Assembly (NCBI GenBank): GCA_938022235.1
Contig: CALIEL010000426.1
Location: 1 to 29,073 of the forward strand
Origin: Oribacterium parvum
GTDB lineage: Bacteria > Bacillota > Clostridia > Lachnospirales > Lachnospiraceae
Direction of reading: 5' to 3'
DNA: 29,073 nucleotides
Shown piece by piece: positions 1 to 6,108 of the stretch (the first letter of the stretch is position 1; each line of letters starts with the position of its first letter). Made by a program: the position numbers and the translations under genes. Under the pieces are notes generated by a model that was not told where the DNA came from, searched no databases, and worked only from the letters and a program-made list of their open reading frames with translations.

Positions 1-1
1 G

Positions 2-403
2 GATGGGAGAGGTGGTTTCTTACATGGCATTTTGGGCGGAAAGCTGCAAACCGGTTTACGGTCTGTGAAGGATGTAAAGGATATGGGGGAGAGCTTGCAA
101 TATTACTTGTCCAATGGTTTTGCCCTGTGCCTATCCTATAAAACCTTTAGCTATAACCATGTGGTTACCCTTTGGGGAGCAGAGTATGATGCGAATGGTC
201 GTCTGTGTGCGGTCTATGTAACAGACTCCGATGACCAGGATGAAACCGGCGATGAAGTTGATGTTGCCATGAAGCGCTATCGAGTGAAGGAAGAAGGACA
301 GAGATCGTATCTTAGTAATGCCATTAGTGAGTCCTCGAAAGGGGCACTAGTGAACAGCATTCAATATCTCCGTTTTGGCGGCGAAGCTGACGAGGAAGAT
401 TAA
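2..403 (+). CDS. IdeS/Mac-like immunoglobulin-degrading cysteine protease (peptidase C66), 3' end only
   Basis: The reading frame is open from the window edge, so this is the C-terminal part of a larger gene. The segment HVVTLWGAEYDANGRLCAVY followed by VTDSD closely matches the catalytic His...Asp-x-Asp region of streptococcal IdeS/Mac-1. The 21 residues between the His and the first Asp are the same number as between IdeS His262 and Asp284, and the second Asp matches Asp286. The catalytic Cys, oxyanion-hole Lys and any signal peptide lie upstream of the window. Known family members are secreted papain-fold proteases that cut IgG or IgM in the hinge. The C-terminal 45 residues are acidic and carry no wall anchor. 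A hairpin terminator follows 56 bases downstream. Family assignment is fairly secure from the motif; immunoglobulin as the substrate is inferred from the family. Confidence 0.72.
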   Translation, partial: DGRGGFLHGILGGKLQTGLRSVKDVKDMGESLQYYLSNGFALCLSYKTFSYNHVVTLWGAEYDANGRLCAVYVTDSDDQDETGDEVDVAMKRYRVKEEGQRSYLSNAISESSKGALVNSIQYLRFGGEADEED

Positions 404-458
404 GAAGGAACATAAGGAGTGATTTTCTGCAGGCTTTGCAAGGAATATTGTCTTGAAC

Positions 459-491
459 AAAAAGAGGAGGGGGATTAGCCCTCCTCTTTTC
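459..491 (+). terminator. Rho-independent terminator after the protease gene
   Basis: An 11-bp perfect stem (AAAGAGGAGGG at 461-471 with CCCTCCTCTTT at 479-489) encloses a 7-base loop. A-rich sequence precedes it and T residues follow, so it may act in both directions, also ending the minus-strand remnant at 475-630. Confidence 0.8.
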
Positions 492-630
492 CGTAAAAAT
501 CATGATCCGATAATTCACGCCAGGTTAAGTACATTTCTTTATAATTCTTTTTTATAAAATTTTGAATAAGGCGAATGTCTCTCTGGGAGAGGATACCGCT
601 ATGGACTACTGTGGTATCTCCATTTTCTTT
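475..630 (-). pseudogene. In-frame coding remnant downstream of the 94-aa hypothetical gene
   Basis: Directly after the stop codon of the minus-strand gene at 631-915, the same frame stays open for 51 more codons to a TAA at 475-477. The product is protein-like and includes HSGILSQRDIRLIQNFIKKN and, shortly after, MYLTWREL. It has no ATG, GTG or TTG near its beginning and no ribosome site of its own. The amphipathic helix ending in a conserved-looking Trp recalls C-terminal segments of small DUF4160-type proteins, but I could not confirm this. Readings include the 3' half of a second small gene whose 5' end was deleted, or the tail of one longer protein cut by a TAA. Function unknown. Confidence 0.45.
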
Positions 631-915
631 TTATCCTGTAGCTTCACGGATTTTCACCTCCTTAATATGAGATAGAAAGGAATCGACATCATAAGAAAGG
701 TCTTCCAGAATAGGGACTAAATCAATATATTCTTCCATTTCAGCTAATCCTTTATATTTTGCAATTACAACCAAATAGCCCGCATCCCATTCTATGACTT
801 TCTGATATTTTTCTAATCGAGGAGAGGTCATAAAGCGGATAACATCTTCTTGAAATTGAAAAATGCTATAGCTTCCGGAATTGCTTAGAAATGCCAAATT
901 TTTTCTTTCTTCCAT
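631..915 (-). CDS. Conserved small hypothetical protein (94 aa)
   Basis: The start was placed at the ATG at 915 because AAGGAG lies 6 bases upstream; a longer frame to 957 lacks such a site and would run into the promoter. The 94-residue product is acidic and soluble, with no signal peptide or membrane segment. Its core reads VIEWDAGYLVVIAKYKG then EEYIDLVPILEDL, a compact alpha/beta-looking domain of the kind seen in small Firmicute proteins paired with DUF4160-like partners. I do not recognise a proven function. The promoter is directly upstream, and the frame continues past its stop into a conserved-looking remnant (475-630), so this may once have been a two-gene module or a longer protein. 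Confidence 0.6.
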   Translation of the reverse strand: MEERKNLAFLSNSGSYSIFQFQEDVIRFMTSPRLEKYQKVIEWDAGYLVVIAKYKGLAEMEEYIDLVPILEDLSYDVDSFLSHIKEVKIREATG

Positions 916-947
916 TCTCTTCTCCTTGTGTATTCTACGGTTTATAT

Positions 948-976
948 ATTTTATCACAAAAACATATAGAGAGTAA
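948..976 (-). promoter_or_regulatory. Likely sigma-A promoter for the 94-aa gene
   Basis: On the minus strand TTACTC (971-976) is followed after 17 bases by TAAAAT (948-953), with a TG one base before the -10 (extended -10). The predicted transcript start is about 25 bases before the chosen start codon. Confidence 0.5.
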
Positions 977-1244
977 TAGTCTGACAGAAAAGAAGCTATG
1001 GCTAAATAATAGAAAGTTAAGAATTGTTTTGTGATTGCTTTATTCCTATATTTTTCTGAAAAGATAAGATTTCTTCAGAGGAAATACCTTGCAAAGGAAA
1101 GGATTCTCCTATACTCTTAACGATAGCTTTCTTGTGATGGTTTTGCCGTATTTACGGTATTGCCAATCGCAAAAGCAAATAAAACGGATAGAATCATTAG
1201 AGAAGTTTGAGTTTAAACTAAGCAATAAAGGAGATTAACTATAA

Positions 1245-2600
1245 ATGAAGAATTGGAAAAATGAAGCGGAGGCCAGGGAAGAGATTAAGGCTTTGGTAGC
1301 GGAGTATTACCACAGCTTTAAGGAGCAGAAGAAGGACTTTCAGCCGGGGGACAGAGTGAGCTATGCCTCCCGTGTATTTGATGAGAAGGAAATGCTGTCT
1401 TTAACGGATGCCACTTTGGATTTTTGGCTCACCACCGGACGTTTTGCGGATGAGTTTGAGAAGAAATTTGCGGAGTGGATCGGGGTGAAGCATGCCTATT
1501 TGGTAAATTCCGGCTCCTCTGCCAATTTACTGGCTTTTATGACTTTAACCGCGCCGTAGCTTGGAGAGCGGCAGATCAAGCGGGGAGATGAAATCATTAC
1601 CGTGGCCTGCGGCTTCCCTACCACGGTAACGCCTGCTTTGCAGTATGGGGCTGTACCGGTTTTTGTGGATGTGACCGTGCCTCAGTACAACATTGATGTT
1701 CGTCGTTTGGAGGAGGCTTTGTCTGATAAGACCAAGTCGGTAATGATTGCTCATACCTTGGGAAATCCCTTTGATTTATCAGCGGTAAAGGCATTTTGTG
1801 ATAAGCATTCCCTCTGGCTTGTGGAGGACAACTGCGATGCTTTAGGTAGTCGTTACACCATTAACGGAGAAACAAAGTTTACAGGAACCTGGGGAGATAT
1901 CGGAACCAGCTCCTTCTATCCTCCCCATCACATGACCATGGGAGAGGGTGGAGCAGTATATACCAACAATGCTCAGCTGTCCAAGTTGATTTTGTCCTTT
2001 AGAGATTGGGGAAGGGACTGCATTTGCCCCTCCGGACAGGATAACTTCTGTAAGCATCGCTTCCTTGGGCAATACGGGGAACTTCCCAAGGGCTATGACC
2101 ACAAATATACCTACAGCCACTTTGGCTATAATCTGAAGGTTACGGATATGCAGGCTGCGATTGGCGTGGAGCAGCTGAAGAAATTCCCAAGCTTTATTGA
2201 GAGGCGTAAGGAAAACTGGGCCTTTTTAAGGGAACAGTTAAGCTCTTTAGCGGATGATTTGATTCTTCCGGAGCCTGCGGAAAATGCAGATCCCTCCTGG
2301 TTTGGTTTATTGATTTCCGTGAAAAAGGATTCTCCGGTAAAGAGAAATGCTTTGACTGCCTATTTGGAGGAAAGAAATATTCAGACTCGATTGCTGTTTT
2401 CCGGAAACCTGATTAAGCACCCCTGCTTTAACCAGATTCGAAACACCGATGCTTATCGGGTGGTGGGCGATTTAACGGAAACCGACTATATTATGGAGCA
2501 TACTTTCTGGATTGGTGTTTACCCCGGAATGACCAAAGAAATGCTAAGCTATATGGCAGAGCAGATTTCCGCAGGGGTAAAAGCGTTAAAGGGAGTATAG
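1245..2600 (+). pseudogene. rfbH: rfbH-like CDP-4-dehydro-6-deoxyglucose 3-dehydrase, interrupted by an in-frame amber codon
   Basis: This is a DegT/DnrJ/EryC1-fold enzyme of the RfbH/E1 subgroup, which makes 3-deoxy sugar nucleotides for surface glycans using PMP and a [2Fe-2S] cluster. Hallmarks seen are PPHHMTMGEGGAV, with His in place of the usual PLP lysine, and four cysteines spaced C-x61-C-x-C-x7-C (DNCDALGS, then DCICPSGQDNFC). This matches the E1 iron-sulfur pattern with a 4-residue loop insertion. Total length of 451 codons fits the family (about 437). A TAG at 1557-1559 (codon 105) breaks the frame; the sequence continues in the same frame with no shift and expected homology (LGERQIKRGDEI). 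The likely ancestral codon is GAG. A GTG at 1602 could restart translation but has no ribosome site and would lose the N-terminal region. No partner reductase or other sugar genes lie nearby. Start: ATG with AAGGAG 11 bases upstream. Confidence 0.85.
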
Positions 2601-2666
2601 GATCAAGGACAGTTTTTGAAAAATGTAGATAGAGTCTGGACAGGATTATGTTTGTCCTTTTGAATT

Positions 2667-2704
2667 GGGCAGTAGACTGTAATGGTCTGCTGCCCCGTTT
2701 TTTA
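2667..2704 (+). terminator. Rho-independent terminator after rfbH
   Basis: GGGCAGTAGAC pairs with GTCTGCTGCCC (one G-T pair) around a 7-base loop, followed by CGTTTTTTAT. This is a strong intrinsic terminator 66 bases after the rfbH stop codon. Confidence 0.85.
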
Positions 2705-2832
2705 TATGCTTATTTTTTATAAAATCATAGCTATAAAGCTAAGGGGCAGCAATCAATACACTTAGTTCCGTAAGCCTGATAAGTCTGCTGTTATACTGCT
2801 CCTTTATTCTTTTCCTGCTTCCGACCGATAAT

Positions 2833-2950
2833 CTATTGGAATAATAATTCAGTAGAAGCAATGATTCCATAGGAACATTAATCCATCAGAAACAATAATC
2901 TAATGGAAATAATGCTCTAATAGAAATAATGTTTGAATAAAAACAAGTAT
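2833..2950 (+). repeat. Degenerate 17-bp tandem array upstream of the wall-binding gene
   Basis: Seven consecutive units of 16-17 bases can be laid out from 2833 to 2950. The best are CTAATGGAAATAATGCT (2900-2916) and CTAATAGAAATAATGTT (2917-2933); the others drift but keep the YAATRGAAAYAAT core. The array ends 26 bases before the next start codon. It lies in the 376-bp gap 2601-2976, which otherwise holds the rfbH terminator and no gene that I can see. Confidence 0.65.
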
Positions 2951-2976
2951 CCAAGGAATAGAGGAAAGAATAGATC

Positions 2977-3903
2977 ATGAAGATGAATCCATATCAAAGA
3001 CGGGAAGAAGAATATAGAATCTTAACAGAGAAAATGCAGCAGGCTCATAAGCCCTATGCCATTATCAAGGCGCGCGTTATTTTTGATGAGAAAAATTCGG
3101 AATTTTATGGAAAAGGCGGAGAGTTGAAAAGTGGAGACAATCTCCTCCCTATTCCTGCTTTACGTGGCTTGGCCTGCCTGTTTCTTTTATTTTTATGCCT
3201 GCTTTGCAGCATTTTGGTTCATGCGGAGGAAAGAGAGCAGGGCGTTTGGGTTTATGAAAACAAAGAATGGGGCTATCACACCAAAGCCGGTACGCCTTTA
3301 ACCGGCTGGATTTCGGATAAAGAGGACTGGTACTACATCAGTCCCCAAAGAGAAAAGCTGCTGGTCGGTTGGTTAAAGGATGGGGAGCAGTGGTATTTTC
3401 TCAATAACAGAGAGAAGAATCTTGGGAAAATGATGAAGGGCTGGGCTGTGATTGACGGCTACGCCTATTATTTTTCGGAAAACGGCAGTATGGCAGTAAA
3501 TACCAAGGTGGAGGGTCAATATCCTGTCAATGATCAGGGACAGTTCCTTGGATCAAATGGTCAGCCTACGTATTTTTCCAAAAGCACCTATAGAACAAAG
3601 CCCAGTATTGTGCTGGATGAGCTTTTGGCTAAGGCAGAGGCGGAACTCAAAGAAAATTCCGTTCCCAGAATTACGGCTCTTCCCAATGGAACCTTTCAGG
3701 CTCACTACGGCAATACCATGATGGGAATCTACGTCCCCGGTCCGGTAAACCCCTGGCAGGAAAAGGTGGAAGTGGACATGGAGCAGTACGACTTAAAAGA
3801 AGAAGACCCCATTGAAGTTCCGGATGAAGAACAGCCGGAGGACGAAGGCGAAAATGACAACGAAGAAGAGGAAGTAGACGAAGAGGCGGATGTGGCGAAA
3901 TAA
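2977..3903 (+). CDS. Cell-wall-binding-repeat protein with signal anchor and acidic tail
   Basis: Residues 62-83 form one hydrophobic segment ending VHAEE, which could be a cleavable signal or an anchor. It follows an unusually long charged N-terminus of about 60 residues. A TTG at 3124 would give a conventional 34-residue signal peptide, so the start is uncertain; the ATG at 2977 has AGAGGAAAG about 9 bases upstream. Residues 88-175 carry glucan/choline-binding-type repeats (GWISDKEDWYYI, GWLKDGEQWYFL, GWAVIDGYAYYF), known to hold proteins on wall polymers. The last 45 residues are almost all Glu and Asp. No catalytic domain is seen, so a structural or adhesive surface role is inferred. Its final 66 bases recur at 4459-4524. 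Confidence 0.7.
   Translation: MKMNPYQRREEEYRILTEKMQQAHKPYAIIKARVIFDEKNSEFYGKGGELKSGDNLLPIPALRGLACLFLLFLCLLCSILVHAEEREQGVWVYENKEWGYHTKAGTPLTGWISDKEDWYYISPQREKLLVGWLKDGEQWYFLNNREKNLGKMMKGWAVIDGYAYYFSENGSMAVNTKVEGQYPVNDQGQFLGSNGQPTYFSKSTYRTKPSIVLDELLAKAEAELKENSVPRITALPNGTFQAHYGNTMMGIYVPGPVNPWQEKVEVDMEQYDLKEEDPIEVPDEEQPEDEGENDNEEEEVDEEADVAK
3838..3903 (+). repeat. Direct repeat copy 1: 3' end of the wall-binding gene
   Basis: These 66 bases encode the acidic tail EDEGENDNEEEEVDEEADVA ending in Lys and stop. The second copy is at 4459-4524. The brnTA locus lies between the two. Confidence 0.8.
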
Positions 3904-3953
3904 GGAAGTTGTTTGAAAAAGAGTTTCTGTGAAAAATAATGAATAGCTTATAA

Positions 3954-4001
3954 ATAGGTCTGAAAGAAGAGGTGCTCTGAGTCCTCTGATTTCAGACCTA
4001 T
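3954..4001. repeat. 48-bp palindromic element (short form)
   Basis: Perfect 12-bp inverted arms, ATAGGTCTGAAA (3954-3965) and TTTCAGACCTAT (3990-4001), hold an inner AGAGG/CCTCT pair. The same arm sequence occurs inside the larger element at 4687-4824, so the two belong to one interspersed repeat family. It may also serve as the transcription end for the upstream gene, although no clear T-tract follows. Confidence 0.7.
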
Positions 4002-4032
4002 ATTATGTGGAAATTTATTTTTCACAGGCTCT

Positions 4033-4263
4033 CTATTTCCATGATAATTCAAGTTGACGATTATTCTTCACACAATCCTTTAAATATAGATTAATTAAAG
4101 TCTGATATGGAATCCCTGTGTTTTCTGCTTTGTTCTTAAAAAAGAGAATTACTTTTTCGTCAAGGTTAATGGTTATCTGCTTCTTTAGAGCCTTAGTATA
4201 CGGATTTTTTATAGCCTTGCTGAAATCAAATTCTTTTTCTAAAAAATCATCTCTATCATTCAT
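4033..4263 (-). CDS. brnA: BrnA-type antitoxin (ribbon-helix-helix)
   Basis: This 76-residue protein has KKQITINLDEKVILFFKNKA followed by IPYQTLINLYLKDCV, the ribbon-helix-helix pattern of BrnA/CopG-type antitoxins, which bind DNA as dimers. In the BrnT-BrnA system the antitoxin neutralises a RelE-fold RNase and represses its own operon. Here its ATG overlaps the stop of the eroded brnT frame (GGATGAATG), the normal arrangement of this pair. A palindromic operator remains at 4402-4426. Because the toxin is deleted, this is an orphan antitoxin that may persist as a repressor or as protection against a related toxin elsewhere. Codon use is AT-richer than that of the nearby housekeeping genes. 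Confidence 0.75.
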   Translation of the reverse strand: MNDRDDFLEKEFDFSKAIKNPYTKALKKQITINLDEKVILFFKNKAENTGIPYQTLINLYLKDCVKNNRQLELSWK

Positions 4264-4377
4264 CCCCTTACACTCCTTTCATAGCCTGTTTTCTCAGCTG
4301 CAGTTGCCTTTCTTGATGAGATAATACGGATTAATTTGGTTTATCCGATTTTTGGTTTCATCCCATTCGAATTCCAT
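4260..4377 (-). pseudogene. brnT: brnT toxin remnant, internally deleted
   Basis: The minus strand starts with a proper ATG (4377) after AGGTGG and reads MEFEWDETKNRINQ, the typical BrnT N-terminus. The frame then shifts. In another frame the sequence continues IRIISSRKATAAEKTGYERS and ends by overlapping the brnA start, which is the typical BrnT C-terminus. Intact BrnT is around 90 residues; the middle, about 50 residues with the catalytic core, is gone. In the first frame translation would stop after 28 residues. The remnant should therefore be inactive as an RNase. Confidence 0.75.
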
Positions 4378-4401
4378 AGGGCACCACCTTTCTATAGGTA
4401 T

Positions 4402-4430
4402 AGTATAATTATATAATAATTATACTGCAA
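4402..4430 (-). promoter_or_regulatory. brnTA promoter with overlapping palindromic operator
   Basis: On the minus strand TTGCAG (4425-4430) and TATACT (4402-4407) are separated by exactly 17 bases. A perfect 11-bp inverted repeat with a 3-base centre (AGTATAATTAT / ATAATTATACT, 4402-4426) covers the spacer and the -10. That is where an autoregulating BrnA dimer would be expected to bind. Confidence 0.7.
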
Positions 4431-4458
4431 GCAGAAGTTCAGTTTAAGTATAGAAATG

Positions 4459-4524
4459 GAGGATGAAGGCGAAAATGACAAGGAAGAAGAGGAAGTAGAC
4501 AAAGAGGTGTTTGTTGCGAAATAA
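4459..4524 (+). repeat. Direct repeat copy 2: orphan 3' end of the wall-binding gene
   Basis: These bases encode EDEGENDKEEEEVDKEVFVA ending in Lys and stop, nearly identical to the tail at 3838-3903. Only this end is present, so it is a remnant of a duplicated or displaced gene. The rest of the gap 4525-5004 holds the palindromic element at 4687-4824 and only short, unconvincing reading frames. Confidence 0.75.
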
Positions 4525-4686
4525 GACTTCTATTTTTAAAGGATGTTGAAGAAAAAAGACAAGATAAGTTTAGCTGCCTCTTTAAGGGGGATTGGAGAAA
4601 AGGCAGTCTGAATATAGCGGAATTTCCAGCTCGGATATTCTTACGAAGCAAGTTGAAAATGTAAAAAGTCAAGCGAATGGAATAGC

Positions 4687-4824
4687 TTTTCGACAATATA
4701 GGTCTGAAAGAAGGGGTAGTCTGAGCCCGCGGGTTCTTAGCTTTTGTTTTGTAAAAGCTTAGAACCCCTGCAGGGCGAGGCTAGCGGGAGCGTGCCCCTG
4801 ATTTCAGGCCTATATTGTCGAAAA
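4687..4824. mobile_element. 138-bp MITE-like element with 23-bp terminal inverted repeats
   Basis: The ends, 4687-4709 and 4802-4824, are inverted copies differing at one position; each has TTTTCGACAATATAGG-type sequence running into TCTGAAA. Inside is a second near-palindrome centred on TCTTAGCTTTTGTTTTGTAA followed by AAGCTTAGA, and a GC-rich patch. It has no coding capacity. The inner arm sequence is shared with 3954-4001, and the TGAAAGAAGGGGTAGTCTGAG stretch resembles sequence at 28917-28935 and 29013-29032. A non-autonomous transposable element or a large structured repeat would both fit. Confidence 0.6.
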
Positions 4825-5004
4825 CCAGTTGGCTTCTTACATTCTCTTTTTGGTTCCAGCGAGAGCGTACCCGTTGGGACTTGCCTATCACACTAGAACC
4901 GAAGTTATTTCTTACTTTTCTCTTCAGCCTCCTTTTTTCTTTTCCTTTTTTCTGTTTTTATGGTAAAATTTCCAAAAGATTGTTGTTATTTATGGGAGGT
5001 CTTC

Positions 5005-5388
5005 ATGGAAGAACAAAGAGCATATAGAGTAGAAGAACAGGATCAGGATAGTTTTGGAGAGGTTATCATTGCGGATGAGGTCATTTCCATCATTGCCGGC
5101 ATTGCGGCAACGGAGGTGGATGGCGTGGATTCCATGGATGGCGGCTGGTCCGGAGCCCTGGTTTCTCGTATGGGAATCAAGGATTTGGCTCGTGGCGTTA
5201 AGGTGGAGATTTCCGGTGAGGAAGTGGCTGTGGATTTGCGCTTAAACATTTGCTACGGTTATGCTATTCCCGAGGTTTCCAAGGCAGTACAGGAAAGAGT
5301 GGTTTCCAGCATTAACAGTATGACCGGTTTAACGGTTAGAGAAGTCAATGTTAAGATTTCCGGAGTGGTGAATAAAGAGAATGAATAA
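5005..5388 (+). CDS. Asp23/Gls24 family envelope stress protein
   Basis: The 127-residue product has the Asp23/Gls24 core: GEVIIADEVISIIAGIAATE, then VDGVDSM and a C-terminal SSINSMTGLTVREVNVKISG. In Firmicutes these proteins associate with the membrane or envelope, and the gene commonly stands first in the nusB-xseA cluster, as here. The start at 5005 is supported by GGGAGG 6 bases upstream; a longer frame from 4960 lacks support. The stop overlaps the nusB start by 8 bases, indicating translational coupling. The precise molecular role of clostridial members is not established. Confidence 0.9.
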   Translation: MEEQRAYRVEEQDQDSFGEVIIADEVISIIAGIAATEVDGVDSMDGGWSGALVSRMGIKDLARGVKVEISGEEVAVDLRLNICYGYAIPEVSKAVQERVVSSINSMTGLTVREVNVKISGVVNKENE

Positions 5389-5938
5389 GAGAGAAGAAAG
5401 AGACCATAAATTTAAACTCTTGTTTTCCACCTTATTTTACCCGGAAGAGGGAAAACAGGAGCAGTTGAGCCATTATTCCTATAGCAAGGAAGAGGATGAG
5501 GACTTTTTACTTCCGGAGAAGGAAGAAGAACATCTTTCTGAAGAGGAGGAGGCATTTTTGTCTCAGGAAGTCATGAAGATTTTGGAACGGCTTCCTCATT
5601 TGGATGAGCGAATCAACGCGGTAACAGAGGGCTGGACCACCAGCCGTATGTCTAAGACGGATTTAACCGTTCTTCGTTTGGCCTTGTACGAGCTGGAGTA
5701 TCAGGAAGAAACCCCGGATAAGGTGGTTTTTAACGAGGCGGTGGAGATTGCGAAGAAGTACGGGGGAGCGGATTCCGGCTCCTTTGTCAATGGTGTCCTG
5801 GCCCGTATCACCGGAAAGCAGGGTGAGGGAGAAGAGAAGGGCAAGTCTTCTAAGAGCAAATCCGGAAAGGCGGAGAAAAAGTCTTTCCATATCGTAAAAT
5901 CAAAAGCTAAAGATAGTAAAGCGCCAAAGAGAGGATAG
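5381..5938 (+). CDS. nusB: Transcription antitermination factor NusB, with extensions
   Basis: NusB binds boxA RNA with NusE (S10) to promote antitermination of rRNA operons. Family signatures are the N-terminal helix (RDHKFKLLFSTLFYPEE) and the C-terminal half WTTSRMSKTDLTVLRLALYE followed by EVIAKKYG-like text (VEIAKKYGGADSGSFVNGVL). At 185 residues it is about 45 longer than usual. The extra is a Glu-rich insertion around residues 28-60 and a Lys/Ser-rich tail of about 40 residues (KGKSSKSKSGKAEKKSFHIV). The tail is probably disordered and basic, so it could add RNA affinity; this is inference. It overlaps asp23 by 8 bases. Confidence 0.92.
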   Translation: MNKREERDHKFKLLFSTLFYPEEGKQEQLSHYSYSKEEDEDFLLPEKEEEHLSEEEEAFLSQEVMKILERLPHLDERINAVTEGWTTSRMSKTDLTVLRLALYELEYQEETPDKVVFNEAVEIAKKYGGADSGSFVNGVLARITGKQGEGEEKGKSSKSKSGKAEKKSFHIVKSKAKDSKAPKRG

Positions 5939-6108
5939 AATTCATCCCAAATCACAATTTCATTTAGGCGATTGCTTTATTTATGGGGAAAGTGTTCCCC
6001 GGGCGGAGACTTCGCTCTTTAGAACGTCTGAAGCGCATGCCTTGCGGAGAGAGTACACTTCGGGCGGGAGCTTTGCCTTGAAATGTGACGGGATATTAAC
6101 AGTAGCCT
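5939..6108 (+). other. nusB-xseA gap with a small hairpin and GC-rich direct repeats
   Basis: The 170-base gap holds a perfect 6-bp hairpin (GGGGAA/TTCCCC, 5985-6000). Two related GC-rich segments, CGGGCGGAGACTTCGCTC (from about 6000) and CGGGCGGGAGCTTTGCC (from about 6061), follow. No gene is evident. The composition differs from the flanking operon and resembles the inner part of the 4687-4824 element. A clear ribosome site for xseA is missing. Confidence 0.4.

Noticed and set aside
1089..1115. TTGCAA/TATACT as a promoter for rfbH
   Set aside because: The spacing is only 15 bases and it lies about 130 bases from the start codon, so it is too weak to list.
4525..4686. Short frames (for example from an ATG near 4542) between the repeat copy and the palindromic element
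   Set aside because: They are about 20-45 codons, without homology that I recognise or consistent start signals; probably debris.
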